DNA of 64,000 nt from Bactericera cockerelli (Eukaryota > Arthropoda > Insecta > Hemiptera > Triozidae): assembly GCA_024516035.1 (NCBI GenBank), contig CM044955.1, positions 50,879,074 to 50,943,073 on the forward strand. Reading direction: 5' to 3'. A program made the translations under genes and the position numbers. Position 1 is the first letter of the stretch. Every line of letters begins with the position of its first letter. Of this stretch, positions 1-9,994 are shown piece after piece. The notes under the pieces were generated by a model. The model did not search any database. It had not been told where the DNA came from and saw nothing but the letters and a program-made list of their open reading frames with translations.

Positions 1-312
1 AAATTCATAGAACAATTGAAACAATACCAATGTTCATATTAAAATAAAATAGTTAAGAACTTAAAATTAATTGTTTTATAATTGCTTTAAAAGGTTCTTC
101 TTATTATTATTAGTTGTTGTTGTGACCAGCCATGCTACAGCTGGGGGGAGTGACGGTCTCCAACCAACTTGAGTTGAAAAGTTGGCTCGTCAGATATGGG
201 ATCAACCATCATGAGAACTTGGGTTCTTTCTTTATAGGTCATTAAGCCCTTAGGGAACTGCGAGCAAGCCTGGCTTGTTAGGGTTGACTAGTCCGTTCTC
301 TATTCATAGTTC
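1..312. other. No gene recognised, left edge
   Basis: AT-rich for the first 120 bases, then mixed-composition unique sequence. I see no open frame, repeat or splice-bounded exon in it. It lies downstream (on the minus strand) of the exon at 808-917 and so may be intron of that gene. Confidence 0.4.
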
Positions 313-498
313 CTAGGGAGCCGTGGCTCAGTGGTTAAGAGCATTGGTTGCTGACCCGGAGTTTGCGGGTTCGAATCCCGGCCGGAGCGGAAAATTCTAA
401 CCGAGTTTTCCGTTTCCGGAATGGCATGAGTGTAAAAGTAAAATGCCCTGAAGTAATGCGAAAGCGGTTCCAGAACACAAAAAAAGTCCTCTAGGGAG
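313..498 (+). mobile_element. tRNA-derived SINE, family A, with target duplications
   Basis: The SINE body is 321-490. Its head carries a polymerase III A box (TGGCTCAGTGG) and B box (GGTTCGAATCC) and is followed by a tRNA-unrelated body and an A-rich tail. Direct repeats CTAGGGAG at 313-320 and 491-498 flank it as the target-site duplication. A second copy at 28747-28910 shares head and body. It is not a functional tRNA gene, because no proper anticodon arm forms. Confidence 0.85.
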
Positions 499-617
499 AC
501 GCTAGTCTTCTCCTTGTTTAACGCATCACAACCAGACTATTAGTTGTTGCCTTAAACGGCCTGAATCCCTGCGTCTGGCAACCCTTGGTTCATGGGTCCT
601 CACAACAGGAGGAATCG

Positions 618-785
618 TACATTAACAGTGGCGTAGCCAGGGGGGGGGGGCGGGGTTTTGGGGACAAAACCCTCCGCGAAATTTCCAAGAAACCCCAGCA
701 AAGATGGAATATACGTTAGGCGAGATTTCTGAACCCTCCTTAAACCCCCCCCCCATGTAGGTCTAGCTACGCCACTGTACATTAA
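618..785. mobile_element. hAT-type MITE with 8-bp target duplication
   Basis: The 152-bp element at 626-777 begins CAGTGGCGTAGC and ends GCTACGCCACTG, which are perfect terminal inverted repeats. TACATTAA flanks it directly at 618-625 and 778-785. An 8-bp duplication with CAG..CTG ends is the hAT superfamily signature. It has no coding capacity. It sits about 20 bases inside the intron that follows the exon at 808-917. G and C runs lie just inside both ends. Confidence 0.85.
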
Positions 786-807
786 CATGGGTCGAGGTTT
801 GACTTAC

Positions 808-917
808 CTCTGATAGAGCTGCTCCAGCTCATCATTCTCGAACCGGTACTTGTTCAATAATCGCGAGAACAGGATCTTCCTGTGCGAGTTGTTCATGGCT
901 TTCACGCTGTGGTCCAT
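808..917 (-). CDS. First coding exon, candidate adenylate-cyclase-like N-terminus
   Basis: On the minus strand an ATG at 917 opens 36 codons plus two bases and runs straight into a consensus donor (AG|GTAAGT, GT at 807-806). An in-frame TGA at 992-990 precedes it with no ATG between, so this Met is the likely start. The peptide begins MDHSVKAMNNSHRKIL and contains RFENDELEQLYQR near its end. From memory, the latter resembles the segment just before the first transmembrane domain of membrane adenylate cyclases of the AC1/rutabaga type; this is an inference from a short motif. The exon is GC-richer than its surroundings. The next exon would lie beyond the left edge. The exon call is fairly strong, the identity weak. 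Confidence 0.55.
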
Positions 918-1529
918 GCTAGGGCGGCGGTGACGGGGCGGTCTCCTGGCGTTAGTCGAAACGTGGGTGGGAGCGCCTGAACTTAAATGTCATAGTTCTT
1001 GTAAATTTTCAGTCGCTTGTAGAGTCTCATGAGGATTTCCATGATATCATGCGAAGGAAACGCATCTTTCGGGCGTCATTCTGAGAGACGAAGAATTCAG
1101 TTTCGGAGACGAAGATCAAAAACGAGTTTTCAGAAAGCGAAATGACGGGTGTCTAATTTATGAAAGACATGTTCAAACTTGACGTCATTGGAGACGAGAT
1201 CATTTTTCATTTGAAATCTAGAGCTCTCTCTGCATCCAAGTTTCGCTTCGTGTGGGTTACTGTTTCTCTTTGTGACTGATGTAACTTCCTTGTGTTACTG
1301 TGAATAATGGAACTTGTTTCAATTCTGACTGATGGAAAGAGCTGAGTGTTTCACTGGAGTCTCTGAAACAAAAGATCAAAAAGAAAATTATTGTGAGGAA
1401 ATAAAATAAATGAAGAGAGAATACTGAATTGTTTTTCTTTTTGTTATGCAGTTTCGTACAATGTACTGCAGTGTGCACCTTTCTGGAGGACAATCTGCGT
1501 ACCTATTAGAAAATCTTAATCAGTCCTAC
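918..1529. other. Upstream flank or 5' UTR of the 808-917 exon
   Basis: This is unique sequence. The first 70 bases upstream of the ATG are GC-rich; the rest becomes AT-rich. A 5' UTR and promoter of the 808-917 gene could lie here, but no TATA box or initiator is distinctive enough to mark. No other gene is seen. Confidence 0.35.
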
Positions 1530-1622
1530 CTATTTCCAGCCCAACCCAGGCTGAGTGAGGTTAAAGTGGGAAGCTGGTTCGTGGGTTTACTGCGAATGAA
1601 GGGTGAAACCCCGTCTCGAATG
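1530..1622 (+). mobile_element. 5S-derived SINE, 3' fragment
   Basis: It keeps the body of the family: CCCAACCCAGGCTGAGTGAGG, a CCTGC/TACTGCGAATG segment and the GGGTGAAACCCCGTC motif. The 5S-like head is missing. Sense strand is plus. Confidence 0.6.
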
Positions 1623-1764
1623 TTTATTTTGTGGCTTTTGTGTGCTTGATAACTTGATTGATAATATCAGAGATATGTTAACTGATGAAACTCGTCACTC
1701 ACGTTCATGCTCAAATTCAAATTGACTATCCTCACTAAATTCTATAGGCAAATTACTTTTACTA

Positions 1765-1965
1765 GTCTATCCCGTAGCTCAGTGGTAAAGGCGGCACTCT
1801 GTGAATCCAGAGATACCAGAGGGCGCGGGTTCGAAACCCAGCCGGGACATGACAAGTTATCCTCCCATTTGGGATTTTTACCACATAATAATATGTCTTG
1901 GGCTTACTGCTGGAATAATGGGACTTTAGTAGTCTTAATCGGGCAGTAAAAATAAGGCGATACCT
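1765..1965 (+). mobile_element. tRNA-derived SINE, family E
   Basis: The head has an A box (TAGCTCAGTGGT) and a B box (GGGTTCGAAACCC). The body is unrelated to tRNA and ends in an A/T-rich tail. The 5' and 3' ends can pair over only about five bases and there is no clean anticodon arm, so it is a SINE and not a tRNA. The same body recurs inverted at 42040-42130. Confidence 0.7.
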
Positions 1966-2575
1966 ATTATTACTTTATCTCTCCAACTTATTTCTAACTA
2001 TGTACAAGGTGAATTTTTAAAAATAGAATTCAAGTTAATTACTTGAATGAAAAACCTTCCAGTGTAATACAAGACGTGTCTTCCACAGAACTTTGCAAAG
2101 TTTCTGAACTTGAAATGAAAAAGCCAACCCACATGTCACAAAATAAAAGGAAATGAGCTTCCAAACTAACATTTTCTTGAGATCACAACCAAATAGACGT
2201 TAATGCTAAATAATATCAATTTTTTTCTTTGAAAAATTCTTCGAGAGGCCCCCCACCCAATTCATGAATTTTTCTCGTATATGTGAGAATTTCACCATAA
2301 TTCAATGTCATAAAAAGTGGAATACATGGACTTGTTCATTTTTTTGTATTAAAATCAAATTTAAAAATAAATTGGGCAAGACAAGCTCAATACTGCGATT
2401 TTCGGACAAGATGAGGTATATTTCACGTTCCACTGTGTTCAGGACACTTAATCATGGGTATAAAATGTATAAAAAAAATCCCTCTAAACCCCTTTTCCTA
2501 GGTAGTTTCATGGTCACTTTTTATTATTTACACTATGTTTAGGTTTACAAGATAATTGACACTGGAAATTCTAAA
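1966..2575. other. No gene recognised
   Basis: AT-rich unique sequence. A 92-codon open frame at 2264-2542 has an AT-biased composition and no recognisable motif, so I do not call it. Confidence 0.4.
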
Positions 2576-2967
2576 GAAATATCGTTACATAATATCGTTA
2601 CATAATTTCGTTACATAATTTCGTCACATAATTTTGGTTATGTGCCAGAGCAAAGACATGAAAATGTCAAAACGCTTGCATACGAGTCTGCAACCATTGG
2701 GACATTTTCATTTTTATAATTTAATATTTCGTTACATAATTTTGTTACATAATTTCGTTACATAATTTCGTCACATAATTTCGTTACATAATTTTGGTTA
2801 TGTGCCAGAGCAAAGACATGAAAATGTCAATTTAATATTTCGTTACATAATTTCGTTACATAATTTCGTCACATAATTTCGTTACATAATTTCGTTACAT
2901 AATTTCGTTACATAATTTCGTTACATAATTTTGGTTATGTGCCAGAGCAAAGACATGAAAATGTCAA
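2576..2967 (+). repeat. 13-bp tandem array with an interspersed 39-bp module
   Basis: The unit CGTTACATAATTT is repeated in three blocks. Each block ends with the same module, beginning TTTTGGTTATGTGCCAGAG and ending GACATGAAAATGTCAA, at about 2632-2670, 2792-2830 and 2929-2967. This gives a higher-order spacing of about 140-160 bp. The second half of the module contains a short palindrome. Confidence 0.85.
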
Positions 2968-4186
2968 AAAGAGAATAACTAAAAATTGAATTTTTATATA
3001 TTTTTTTTACACTTTGCGCACCTAATTCAGTCTTCTTCAGCCGAAAATCGCAGTATTAAGATTGCCGTGTATTTTCAAGAATTATCATAAATTGAGATAC
3101 CAAGAGCCCAAATGAATGCTGAATTTTTTTTTATGAAGGACATAACACATAACAAACTATCAGTAATGTCATTCTTTTGAAACCCGTAAAGGTTAACTGC
3201 AGCGGAGAAAAATACTATTTCAGTATACTTAACTACTATGGAGGTTCTGTTAGACATATACAAATATACATTGTACAGGTATATATCTAACATAATCGTA
3301 TGCAGGAAAGGTCCCAAGTTCTGGAAACGGAAATTGGATTTTTCTTCTTTTGGGTAAGGGAACTATTAGATAAGTCGTTTACATACACAGTGGAGAGGAT
3401 GAAATTAAGCTACCTTTTCTTCATGTACTATTATGATGTAGATATAAGCCTTGTGCAGTATTACATTTATTTTTACAGGATGACTTTGAACAGGAATTTT
3501 CACGAGTGAAGGTATTCAGGGTGATTCAGAAATGTGTACCTACCTACTTTTCTACATATACTCGGACGTTTTCGACTATTCATTAGGAAGGAATCAAGAA
3601 AAATAAATGATCCGGGGTTAAGTGGCAGAGAATGCCTAAGGTATTAACTTCGCCCCGGATTACAAAAACAATAGTAATCAAAAATTAATATTGTTCTTTT
3701 TGTGGGCAACGCATTGTGGCTAAAGTACTGACAATTTTGGCGATCTGACAATCAGTGCCAACAGATTTCCTGATTAAGTTTATTACATATTATTATTATG
3801 TCTTCTCGCTTTGAGATGTGTAATAAAGCCATACGATAAATAAATAAAATATTGTTCTTTATTTTTTTGTACATATTTCTAAGTTTTCTTTAAAAAATTA
3901 TTGTTATTAATTTGTTGTTGTTGATTGTTTTGTAAAAAAAAATATAGTGTAAATAAATAAGGAGACATCCGTTTATTACACAGAAAATGACATTGATATA
4001 GAAGTTCTTTTTAATAGAAACGGACATCTCTGTTGAAAATTCCATTTCTTCACGAAGTTGAATGAAAGTCTCTTCGAGACTCAAGGATTTTTTTAGACAT
4101 TCTAATGCTAATGGAAGTTTTCAATTAACAAATTATTTCCGCAAAAGGAACACAATCACATAACTTTAGTCCCATCTTCTCTTTTC
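2968..4186. other. No gene recognised
   Basis: AT-rich sequence without convincing coding structure. At about 3610-3660 there is a short segment, GGGGTTAAG...CGCCCC, resembling the hairpin of the LINE-tail family seen at 27650 and 59908, and a similar one lies at 22860-22915. Confidence 0.35.
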
Positions 4187-4741
4187 TTAAAAAGCCCGAA
4201 TATCTTCCTCCGGGTACACGAGTGAGTACTGACGGTAGGTTCTCCGCTCCCTCACACCAAGCCACAGCCTGTAGAGACCACAGCAGACGAGCAGGACAAC
4301 AACCAGCAGCAGAACAGGCGTGAAGTCACTGGCGAAGAGATCCCCCCAGGAGGATCTCTGGATCCAAGTCTGGTTGAGGTGGACAGTTATGTTGTTCCAG
4401 TCACTGGCCGCGGGGGGCGCAACTGTCGTGGGCGGGGCTACAGTCGCTGTCGAATTCCTCACCGCTTCCCTCCAGCTGTCTGAAGACGACAGCATATCGT
4501 CCAGATAGTCATAGTAAGTGTCTTTGGTTGCTATCGATTGCATTGCGGGGTCAGTTGACGAGAGAGCGTGAACTTGACCTGATTCCTTTGCGTCTAGCAA
4601 AGATTTTCCTGACAAGGAAACCTTTGGGCTCGGTGATGTCGTGTTTGATTGAAAATGTCGCAGAATCTCGTTTTCCACGAAATAGGTCTTGTTCAGTATA
4701 GAAGCGGCCAGATTTTGGATTCTGAAATTCATTGTGGTAGA
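4187..4741 (-). CDS. Terminal exon of an unrecognised single-pass membrane protein
   Basis: The frame is open to a TAA at 4187 and has GC-rich codon use unlike the AT-rich flanks. A splice acceptor (CATCAG|TCT) precedes 4741 in phase 0; the first Met (4732) would give 181 residues. Counting from that Met, N14-K-T and N30-T-T are sequons, with three more (NST, NIT, NQT) before the membrane segment. A Ser/Thr/Pro/Ala-rich stretch with TVAPPTTVAPP precedes a strongly hydrophobic segment at about 136-157 (FTPVLLLVVVLLVCCGLY), then a basic tail ending EEDIRAF. Topology is therefore likely glycosylated outside with a short cytoplasmic tail. I do not recognise the family. Exons at 12877-12946 and perhaps 11259-11327 could precede it. 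Confidence 0.6.
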   Translation of the reverse strand, partial: STTMNFRIQNLAASILNKTYFVENEILRHFQSNTTSPSPKVSLSGKSLLDAKESGQVHALSSTDPAMQSIATKDTYYDYLDDMLSSSDSWREAVRNSTATVAPPTTVAPPAASDWNNITVHLNQTWIQRSSWGDLFASDFTPVLLLVVVLLVCCGLYRLWLGVRERRTYRQYSLVYPEEDIRAF

Positions 4742-4764
4742 CTGATGGATGAGTTTGGCGGGAG

Positions 4765-4838
4765 GCGTGAGGCAGTAGGTGCCAGGGATACGAACACCTG
4801 ATCCCTGAATTGCACAATGGAACCACTGAGTCAGCACT
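4765..4838 (-). repeat. tRNA-like fragment upstream of the membrane-protein exon
   Basis: On the minus strand the sequence reads TGACTCAGTGGTTCC followed by GGTGTTCGTATCCCTGG, resembling polymerase III A and B boxes. It is probably a decayed SINE head lying in the intron. It also supplies the spurious upstream Met that extends the 4187-4741 frame. Confidence 0.4.
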
Positions 4839-5385
4839 GATGGTCTATTTTTCGGTTCTCAAAGAGGAGTAATTATAAATATGAATGAATCTGTGGATTC
4901 TTCAGCTCTTATCTCGTTTTATTTTCCGGTTTTATTGCATTTAAAAAGAAAAACAATCTTGTTGATCCGACAAGTATTAAAAAGTAGCACGTTCAAAGTT
5001 CTTGATAAAACAACATTATTTATAAAAGTGGCGGTGGGTTGATCAGTTAATTGGAAAATGAAATGGTGGCCAAAACTGAAAATGTTGCTAATAGAGCTTG
5101 AACACTTATTGAAAGGTCCCTAAGTAGGTAGTTGAGGCACTAGCTGCTGTAAAAAAATAAATAAAAAAACCTGTAAAATATATGACCCATTTTTTGCTCC
5201 AAGTAGCTTCAGGCACTGTCAGCATCAGCACATCTATGTTTTCTACGTAATATCATTAAAAAAATTTAGCAACAAAGGTAAAAATGAAAATTAGGTAGTG
5301 GAAAATGCTCAGGAGAAAGAAGCACTAAGATCAAACGTTCCTTGATAATATTCCCAGGTTCTTATTATACGTAGTTCTTAGGACT
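4839..5385. other. No gene recognised
   Basis: AT-rich unique sequence with no supported exon. Confidence 0.35.
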
Positions 5386-5890
5386 TAAGAATAAATGAAG
5401 CTGAATGAGGAAAGAGGGAGGGAAAGAACGAGAGAATAGGACGAACTTAGGAAAAGAGAGAGAAAATGACAAAGAAGATGGGAGGAGGTAAACACACAAA
5501 CTGATGGAGAGGGGATAGAAAGCGAGAGGGAGAGAAAGAAAGAGGAAAGACACAGATACTGAGAAGAGAGACGAAGAGAGAGACAAGGAAAGAGATCTTC
5601 ATTTCAATGGAAATTAATGCATCCTTCCCGTCTCATTTCACACAAAGACTTTTCTTACTTCTCCTTCCCTCTCTTTCTCCCTCCTTCCGTTATTATAATA
5701 ATAATAACTATCTGTCTTTTTCTTACTCTTTCTTCTCTTATATTCTCTTCTTAGTTATTACCTATTTTCTTTCTTTATCTTCCCTACCTGTTTTCACTCC
5801 TCCTAACCTAATATTATACGTATTCTTTTTTAGTCCGTCAAAGCTCTTTTTGGCCTTCTCTCTATAGTCTTCTTTCCTCTTCCTTGTCTC
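5386..5890. repeat. Polypurine block followed by polypyrimidine block
   Basis: About 5386-5600 is nearly all purine (GAGA/AGGA-type) on the plus strand. About 5625-5890 is nearly all pyrimidine (CTTC/TCTC-type). The opposed asymmetry could allow imperfect pairing or triplex formation. Open frames here are low-complexity translations. Confidence 0.7.
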
Positions 5891-6167
5891 TCTTCTTAGC
5901 AGTCTGAATCAGCTGAATTCAGATCTTAGCTCACATGAAGTACCTTTTTTTTGACAAATGGTCTTGACATATAATTATGAATGATTTGACCTTCATTTAT
6001 TCTTTTTTTAGATCACTCTGTTCCACTGACGAAAGTTCAAATGCTTCGTCAGATGTTTTCACATTTTGTGTGTCAGCTGTTGGGTGAGTCTTTTCTCTTC
6101 AATTGGACATAATATTCTTTAATTTGTCTCTTTTCTTATTCTGTCACATGTGATTCAATGATTTAAC

Positions 6168-6272
6168 CTTTACCGCCTTCAAGGTAGCGGACTCGTGACC
6201 TGTAGGTCGGTAGTTTGTGTCCCAACAAGCGATTTGAGTATCACTCATGTGAATAACACAATATGATAACTA
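6168..6272 (+). mobile_element. tRNA-derived SINE, family C, diverged
   Basis: It has the family C landmarks in order: a GCGGACTCGTGACCTG segment, GTCGGTAGTTTGTGTCCC in place of the B box, and a tail GAATAACACAATATGATAAC. Confidence 0.55.
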
Positions 6273-6304
6273 CTTTCTTACTGGTTAGAGTTCACCACTC
6301 TCTG

Positions 6305-6555
6305 ACAGAGTATGAGGAAACATATTAAAAAGAAGATATTTCCTCCAGCTCATCATTTCAACTTTTCAGGAAAGATAAAATGCTGGCGCGGCAGCGTTTA
6401 CCTGCATTGCGAAGGAAATTCTCTACCGAAGTTGTCCAGATGCTGTTCTACCTCCAGCAATCTCAACAAGATTCTGTACAACCGTCTTGATGAAGCCGTC
6501 AGGTTTCACAACTCCAGAGGCCCATTTTTTCTACAGCCACAGGGACAGAAATAAG
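6305..6555 (-). other. Possible coding remnant, unclassified
   Basis: This is a GC-richer island. On the minus strand a piece reads DGFIKTVVQNLVEIAGG and is then broken by stops. A possible donor (CAG|GTAAAC) lies at about 6400. It may be a dead transposon fragment or an untranslated exon. No family is recognised. Confidence 0.25.
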
Positions 6556-7487
6556 TAGTTGAGCTTGGAGAGAGGAGACGCATTTATATTGTTTTTCTTT
6601 CTGGCAGCTTCCTCTGCAGCAGATCTAGCAATTTATTTACTGTGGATAGGTAAGTATCTGCCAATGTATTCACGCAAGTCGTCTCATACTTTAATGATTG
6701 TGATCTTTTGACCATCAGGGCGTTAGTCATCTTCTCTCGATAGTCCGACAGGTTCCAGAGTAGATGGAACTCGTATTGAACACAATGCTGGTTGAACAAT
6801 ATTGTTCAATTCTGTGTGACGTATAGATATTTGCCTTACCCTTCTCCTTCATGACAACTCAAACTATTTAGCAGTAAATAGTATCTGCCAATGTATTCAC
6901 TCAGGTGACGTGACATTGGATATATGTTTGTATTTATTAAACTAATAAACGAGAGTTTGTTTAAACTACTACCAAAGAGGGACTCTTTAGTCCTATACCG
7001 CTCCGACAGTATCGCCCCTGTTCAGTTTACCGTTTACCTAGAGGAAAACCGCCATACAATGAGGTGGAACCTCATTCAAATGCAACGTAAGGTGGGGCAG
7101 TAACAAAGGAAACTTCATCGAAGCTTAACTAAACAAAGAGCATTTTTTCAGCATTTTTTTATTCTCTTCTCTTTCATCAAAAAGCGTACTTTCTCGCAAC
7201 TTTTTAAATAATTTCTCTTGGAGAAACAAGAGAAATAAAATTCATTTCTAGAATATTTTACACGAGTATTTGTTATGATATTTTTCAGTTTCTCTCCGAG
7301 GAATAAGAAGTACCTCGCTTATTATTTATTCAAACTTTCTTCACGAGAGCTCTCGCTTTTATTTCTCTTGCTTTCCATTAATCTCAACTGTTTTCACATA
7401 ATACGAGTATTGTCTGTTAAAAATTACTGTGGCCTAAAGCCGAGGAGCTACAAGTTACAACAACTGTGATGTCTATCTATCTCTTTA
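6556..7487. other. No gene recognised
   Basis: Unique AT-rich sequence. A phrase, TATCTGCCAATGTATTCAC, occurs twice (about 6655 and 6880), a weak sign of an old local duplication. Confidence 0.3.
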
Positions 7488-7725
7488 TTTGCGTTTAACG
7501 TCGCTTTCAACTACACCCAGTCACAGCTACTCAAATTAACCTCACCTAGCCTGACTGGGGCCGGAAATAGCCAGCAGAAAGTAGATTGCCATGATGATCA
7601 TGGATGGATTCGATACCAGAACGGTCACCATTCACCAATCCATGTCTTCACCACTCACCACGTTGCTTAACTCCAGTGATCGGATGAGAACTGGTGAATG
7701 CGACGTGCAATCTGCGGCTGGTTAT
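7488..7725 (-). mobile_element. 5S rRNA-derived SINE, antisense copy
   Basis: Read on the minus strand the head gives CAGTTCTCATCCGATCAC and then GTTAAGCAACGT, closely matching the central part of 5S rRNA. The family body (AACCTCACCTAGCCTGACTGG on the plus strand) and the end motif TTTAACGTCGCTTTCAACT follow. Confidence 0.8.
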
Positions 7726-7849
7726 ATTTCTTAAGGCTACTCTTAGAAAAGTATTATTTATAAAATAAGAAAATCTTATTTTGCAGAATACACATTGTCT
7801 CATAACGAACACACGTATCATAAATCTCCCTTGCCTTTATCCCATATTA

Positions 7850-7935
7850 GCTTATGTTGCTATGTCATTGTATTTTACTGTATTTATTTTTGTTCTACTT
7901 AATAAAGCTTACTATAATAATAATAATTAACGAAA
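7850..7935 (+). mobile_element. LINE-tail family F, terminal fragment
   Basis: ATTGTATTTTACTGTATTTA, then TTAATAAAGC and a run of (ATA)n, is identical in layout to the ends of the copies at 8185 and 27650. The AATAAA just before the A/T-rich tail fits a retrotransposon 3' end. Confidence 0.55.
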
Positions 7936-8184
7936 ACAAGTATGATAATACCACAAAAAAAATGTTGAACCAATACCAAGAGTCGATCTCAGGACCTCAA
8001 AATGATCCACTTCACCCGCTGATGGTTCAAATTTAATGTACTGTCAGGCTAATCATGATTTGGCCATGGGCGAGGCCGATCAACTTAGAAAGCTTGGACA
8101 GATAAACCGTTTAATGAAGTTTTAAGAGCCAGGGTTGACAAAAATAAAGGGTTTTTTAGGCCCTCCCTCAAAATAAAGGTCAAA

Positions 8185-8385
8185 AATAAAGGGTGCAAGA
8201 CATTGCCACAGGCAATAACCCCGCCCTTTAGGTAGGACATTAGCTTTATTCTCTTTTCTGTTCTTGTTTCATTGTTCAATCCATTTATTCTTTCTTTATA
8301 CCTAATTTCATTGTATTTTACTGTATATAATTTACTTTGTCTTACTTAATAAAGCATAATATAATAATAATAAAATCAATAGACC
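8185..8385 (+). mobile_element. LINE-tail family F copy
   Basis: It starts with the hairpin ATTGCCACAGGCAAT, then ACCCCGCCCTTTAG, and ends with AATAAAGC followed by (ATA)n. It matches copies at 27650, 59908 and, inverted, at 37325, 57163 and 16190. It is probably the 3' UTR of a non-LTR element truncated at its 5' side. Confidence 0.65.
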
Positions 8386-9011
8386 AAAAATACTTCACAA
8401 AATTATTTGGTTGATAATCGAACTTGCATGCAAGGAACGTTTAGGGACGAATCATAAAACAGGATTAAATTTAAGATAAGCCAGTCTGTCCTTCAAGTCG
8501 GGCTATAGTGCGCTGTGATTGGTTGAAACTCCGATTTGAGGGAGGGTCTGTCTGAATTACTTAAATATAATCATGTTCTATACTTCTGCTCTTTAGAGCA
8601 TAGAAGAACCCTATAATCTAAGATATAAGTTAACCAAACTTTCAAAAGAAAAATATGTTTTATCCTATAGACTGCAGTTACGAGAGGGTTGTGAATTCAC
8701 AACAACAATTAAACAGATGTCATTCATCAAGGCGGACTGACACAACTGCATCAATTGGCACTGTGTCAACAGTCTTGTCATTTCAGTTCAAGGCCTGAGA
8801 GTCAGCTCATTATTTAAGCGCAGTACTAACTATGAGGATCTAATATACAAGTGTGAATTGATTCAGCCCTAACATATGCAAGTCAGAATTAGTACAACAT
8901 ATTGTGCAGTTAACAAGAAAATAGCTCTAATATACAAAAAATACGATGTACCCAGCGCTTCGCCGCGTCGATATTGTTAAGTAGTTCTCATTCCGTCACT
9001 GAAATGAAAAA
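8386..9011. other. No gene recognised
   Basis: Unique or old repeat sequence. The phrase GTGCGCTG..TGATTGGT at about 8510 recurs loosely at about 12340, and AATTGGCACTGTGTCA at about 8753 recurs at about 41915, so an undefined old repeat family may be present. Confidence 0.3.
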
Positions 9012-9145
9012 ACACCTAGCAATGTTAAGACTTGGATGGGCGACTATTCCCGTCTGAACTCAGGCTGGGTGAGGTTACCTGATGTGGATACCTGATGTTT
9101 GGTACGATTTTAGCAAATGGAGTGTAAAAACCCCATCTTGATTCA
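9012..9145 (+). mobile_element. 5S rRNA-derived SINE, sense copy
   Basis: AGCAATGTTAAGACTTGGAT and then GGGCGACTATTCC match the box C region of the 5S internal promoter. The family body (CAGGCTGGGTGAGGT) and a decayed AACCCC end follow. The head is truncated at its 5' side. Confidence 0.75.
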
Positions 9146-9994
9146 ACCTTAGCATTTTAAAGGAAGTTGAACCCTGAAAAAATATATAAACACCTGATGG
9201 GAGATAATACAAATCATTAGCGTCAATGGTTCATGCACATTCGCAGGGCATTAATACCCAGAACCACAACAAATGGCTCGATTGTCAAGAATTTTGAAGC
9301 GACTCCTCATATTGCAACATACAGGTCGAAGGTTCGAGGCGTTTTTTGTGATAGTCGGTGATGGTTTTAAAAAGGCTGGTTTCAGTAATTATGGCATCAC
9401 CCTCGCGTAACATAAAATACGACCTGGCCAAAGCTATGGAGCATCAGTTCTTCTTTCTTTCTCTTTCTAGGGTTCGTTATTAAAAATGGCAATCTGTGTT
9501 TGAAGAACGGATTCGCAAAGCAAGTATCATTAAATTACCTGGAATAAGAAGAATACGAAACTTTCTTTGAGAAATTAACGAACGATGCTTTGGGAAAATA
9601 ACAAACAATTCTTTGTAAATGCAACAAACGACTGAACAACTGAGTATTAGCAGTAGAAGCGGTACGAAGAATAAATATCAAATGACAGAGGAAAATACGA
9701 GAAGAAATAAATTGAAATTTGCGAGAGAGAGCAAGATAAGTGGATACAAAGATGTGACTGTGAAGGAGTGATGATGTTACTGATGAAGAGATGATGTAAT
9801 GATGTAGATGATGATTATAATGTTGAAAACAAATTGGCGATTCCGTTGCTGTTATGGTCAAGATCATGTTGATCATGTAAATCATCTTCTGAGCTCACAA
9901 CGTTGCCACTACAACATGAAGTTATTCTGTTATTTCCAGCACAGAAGGAGATGAGAGAAAAACAATATCACTAATTTACATGACAATCAAATCA
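9146..9994. other. No gene recognised
   Basis: Unique sequence. From about 9540 it becomes purine-biased with GAA/GATGAT-rich stretches leading into the satellite. Nothing coding is supported. Confidence 0.35.

Noticed and set aside
1769..1848. Possible functional tRNA gene
   Set aside because: A and B boxes are present but acceptor and anticodon stems do not pair, and the sequence continues into a SINE body found again at 42040-42130.
2576..2967. CRISPR-like array of short repeats
   Set aside because: Units are contiguous, without unique spacers, and the genome is eukaryotic.
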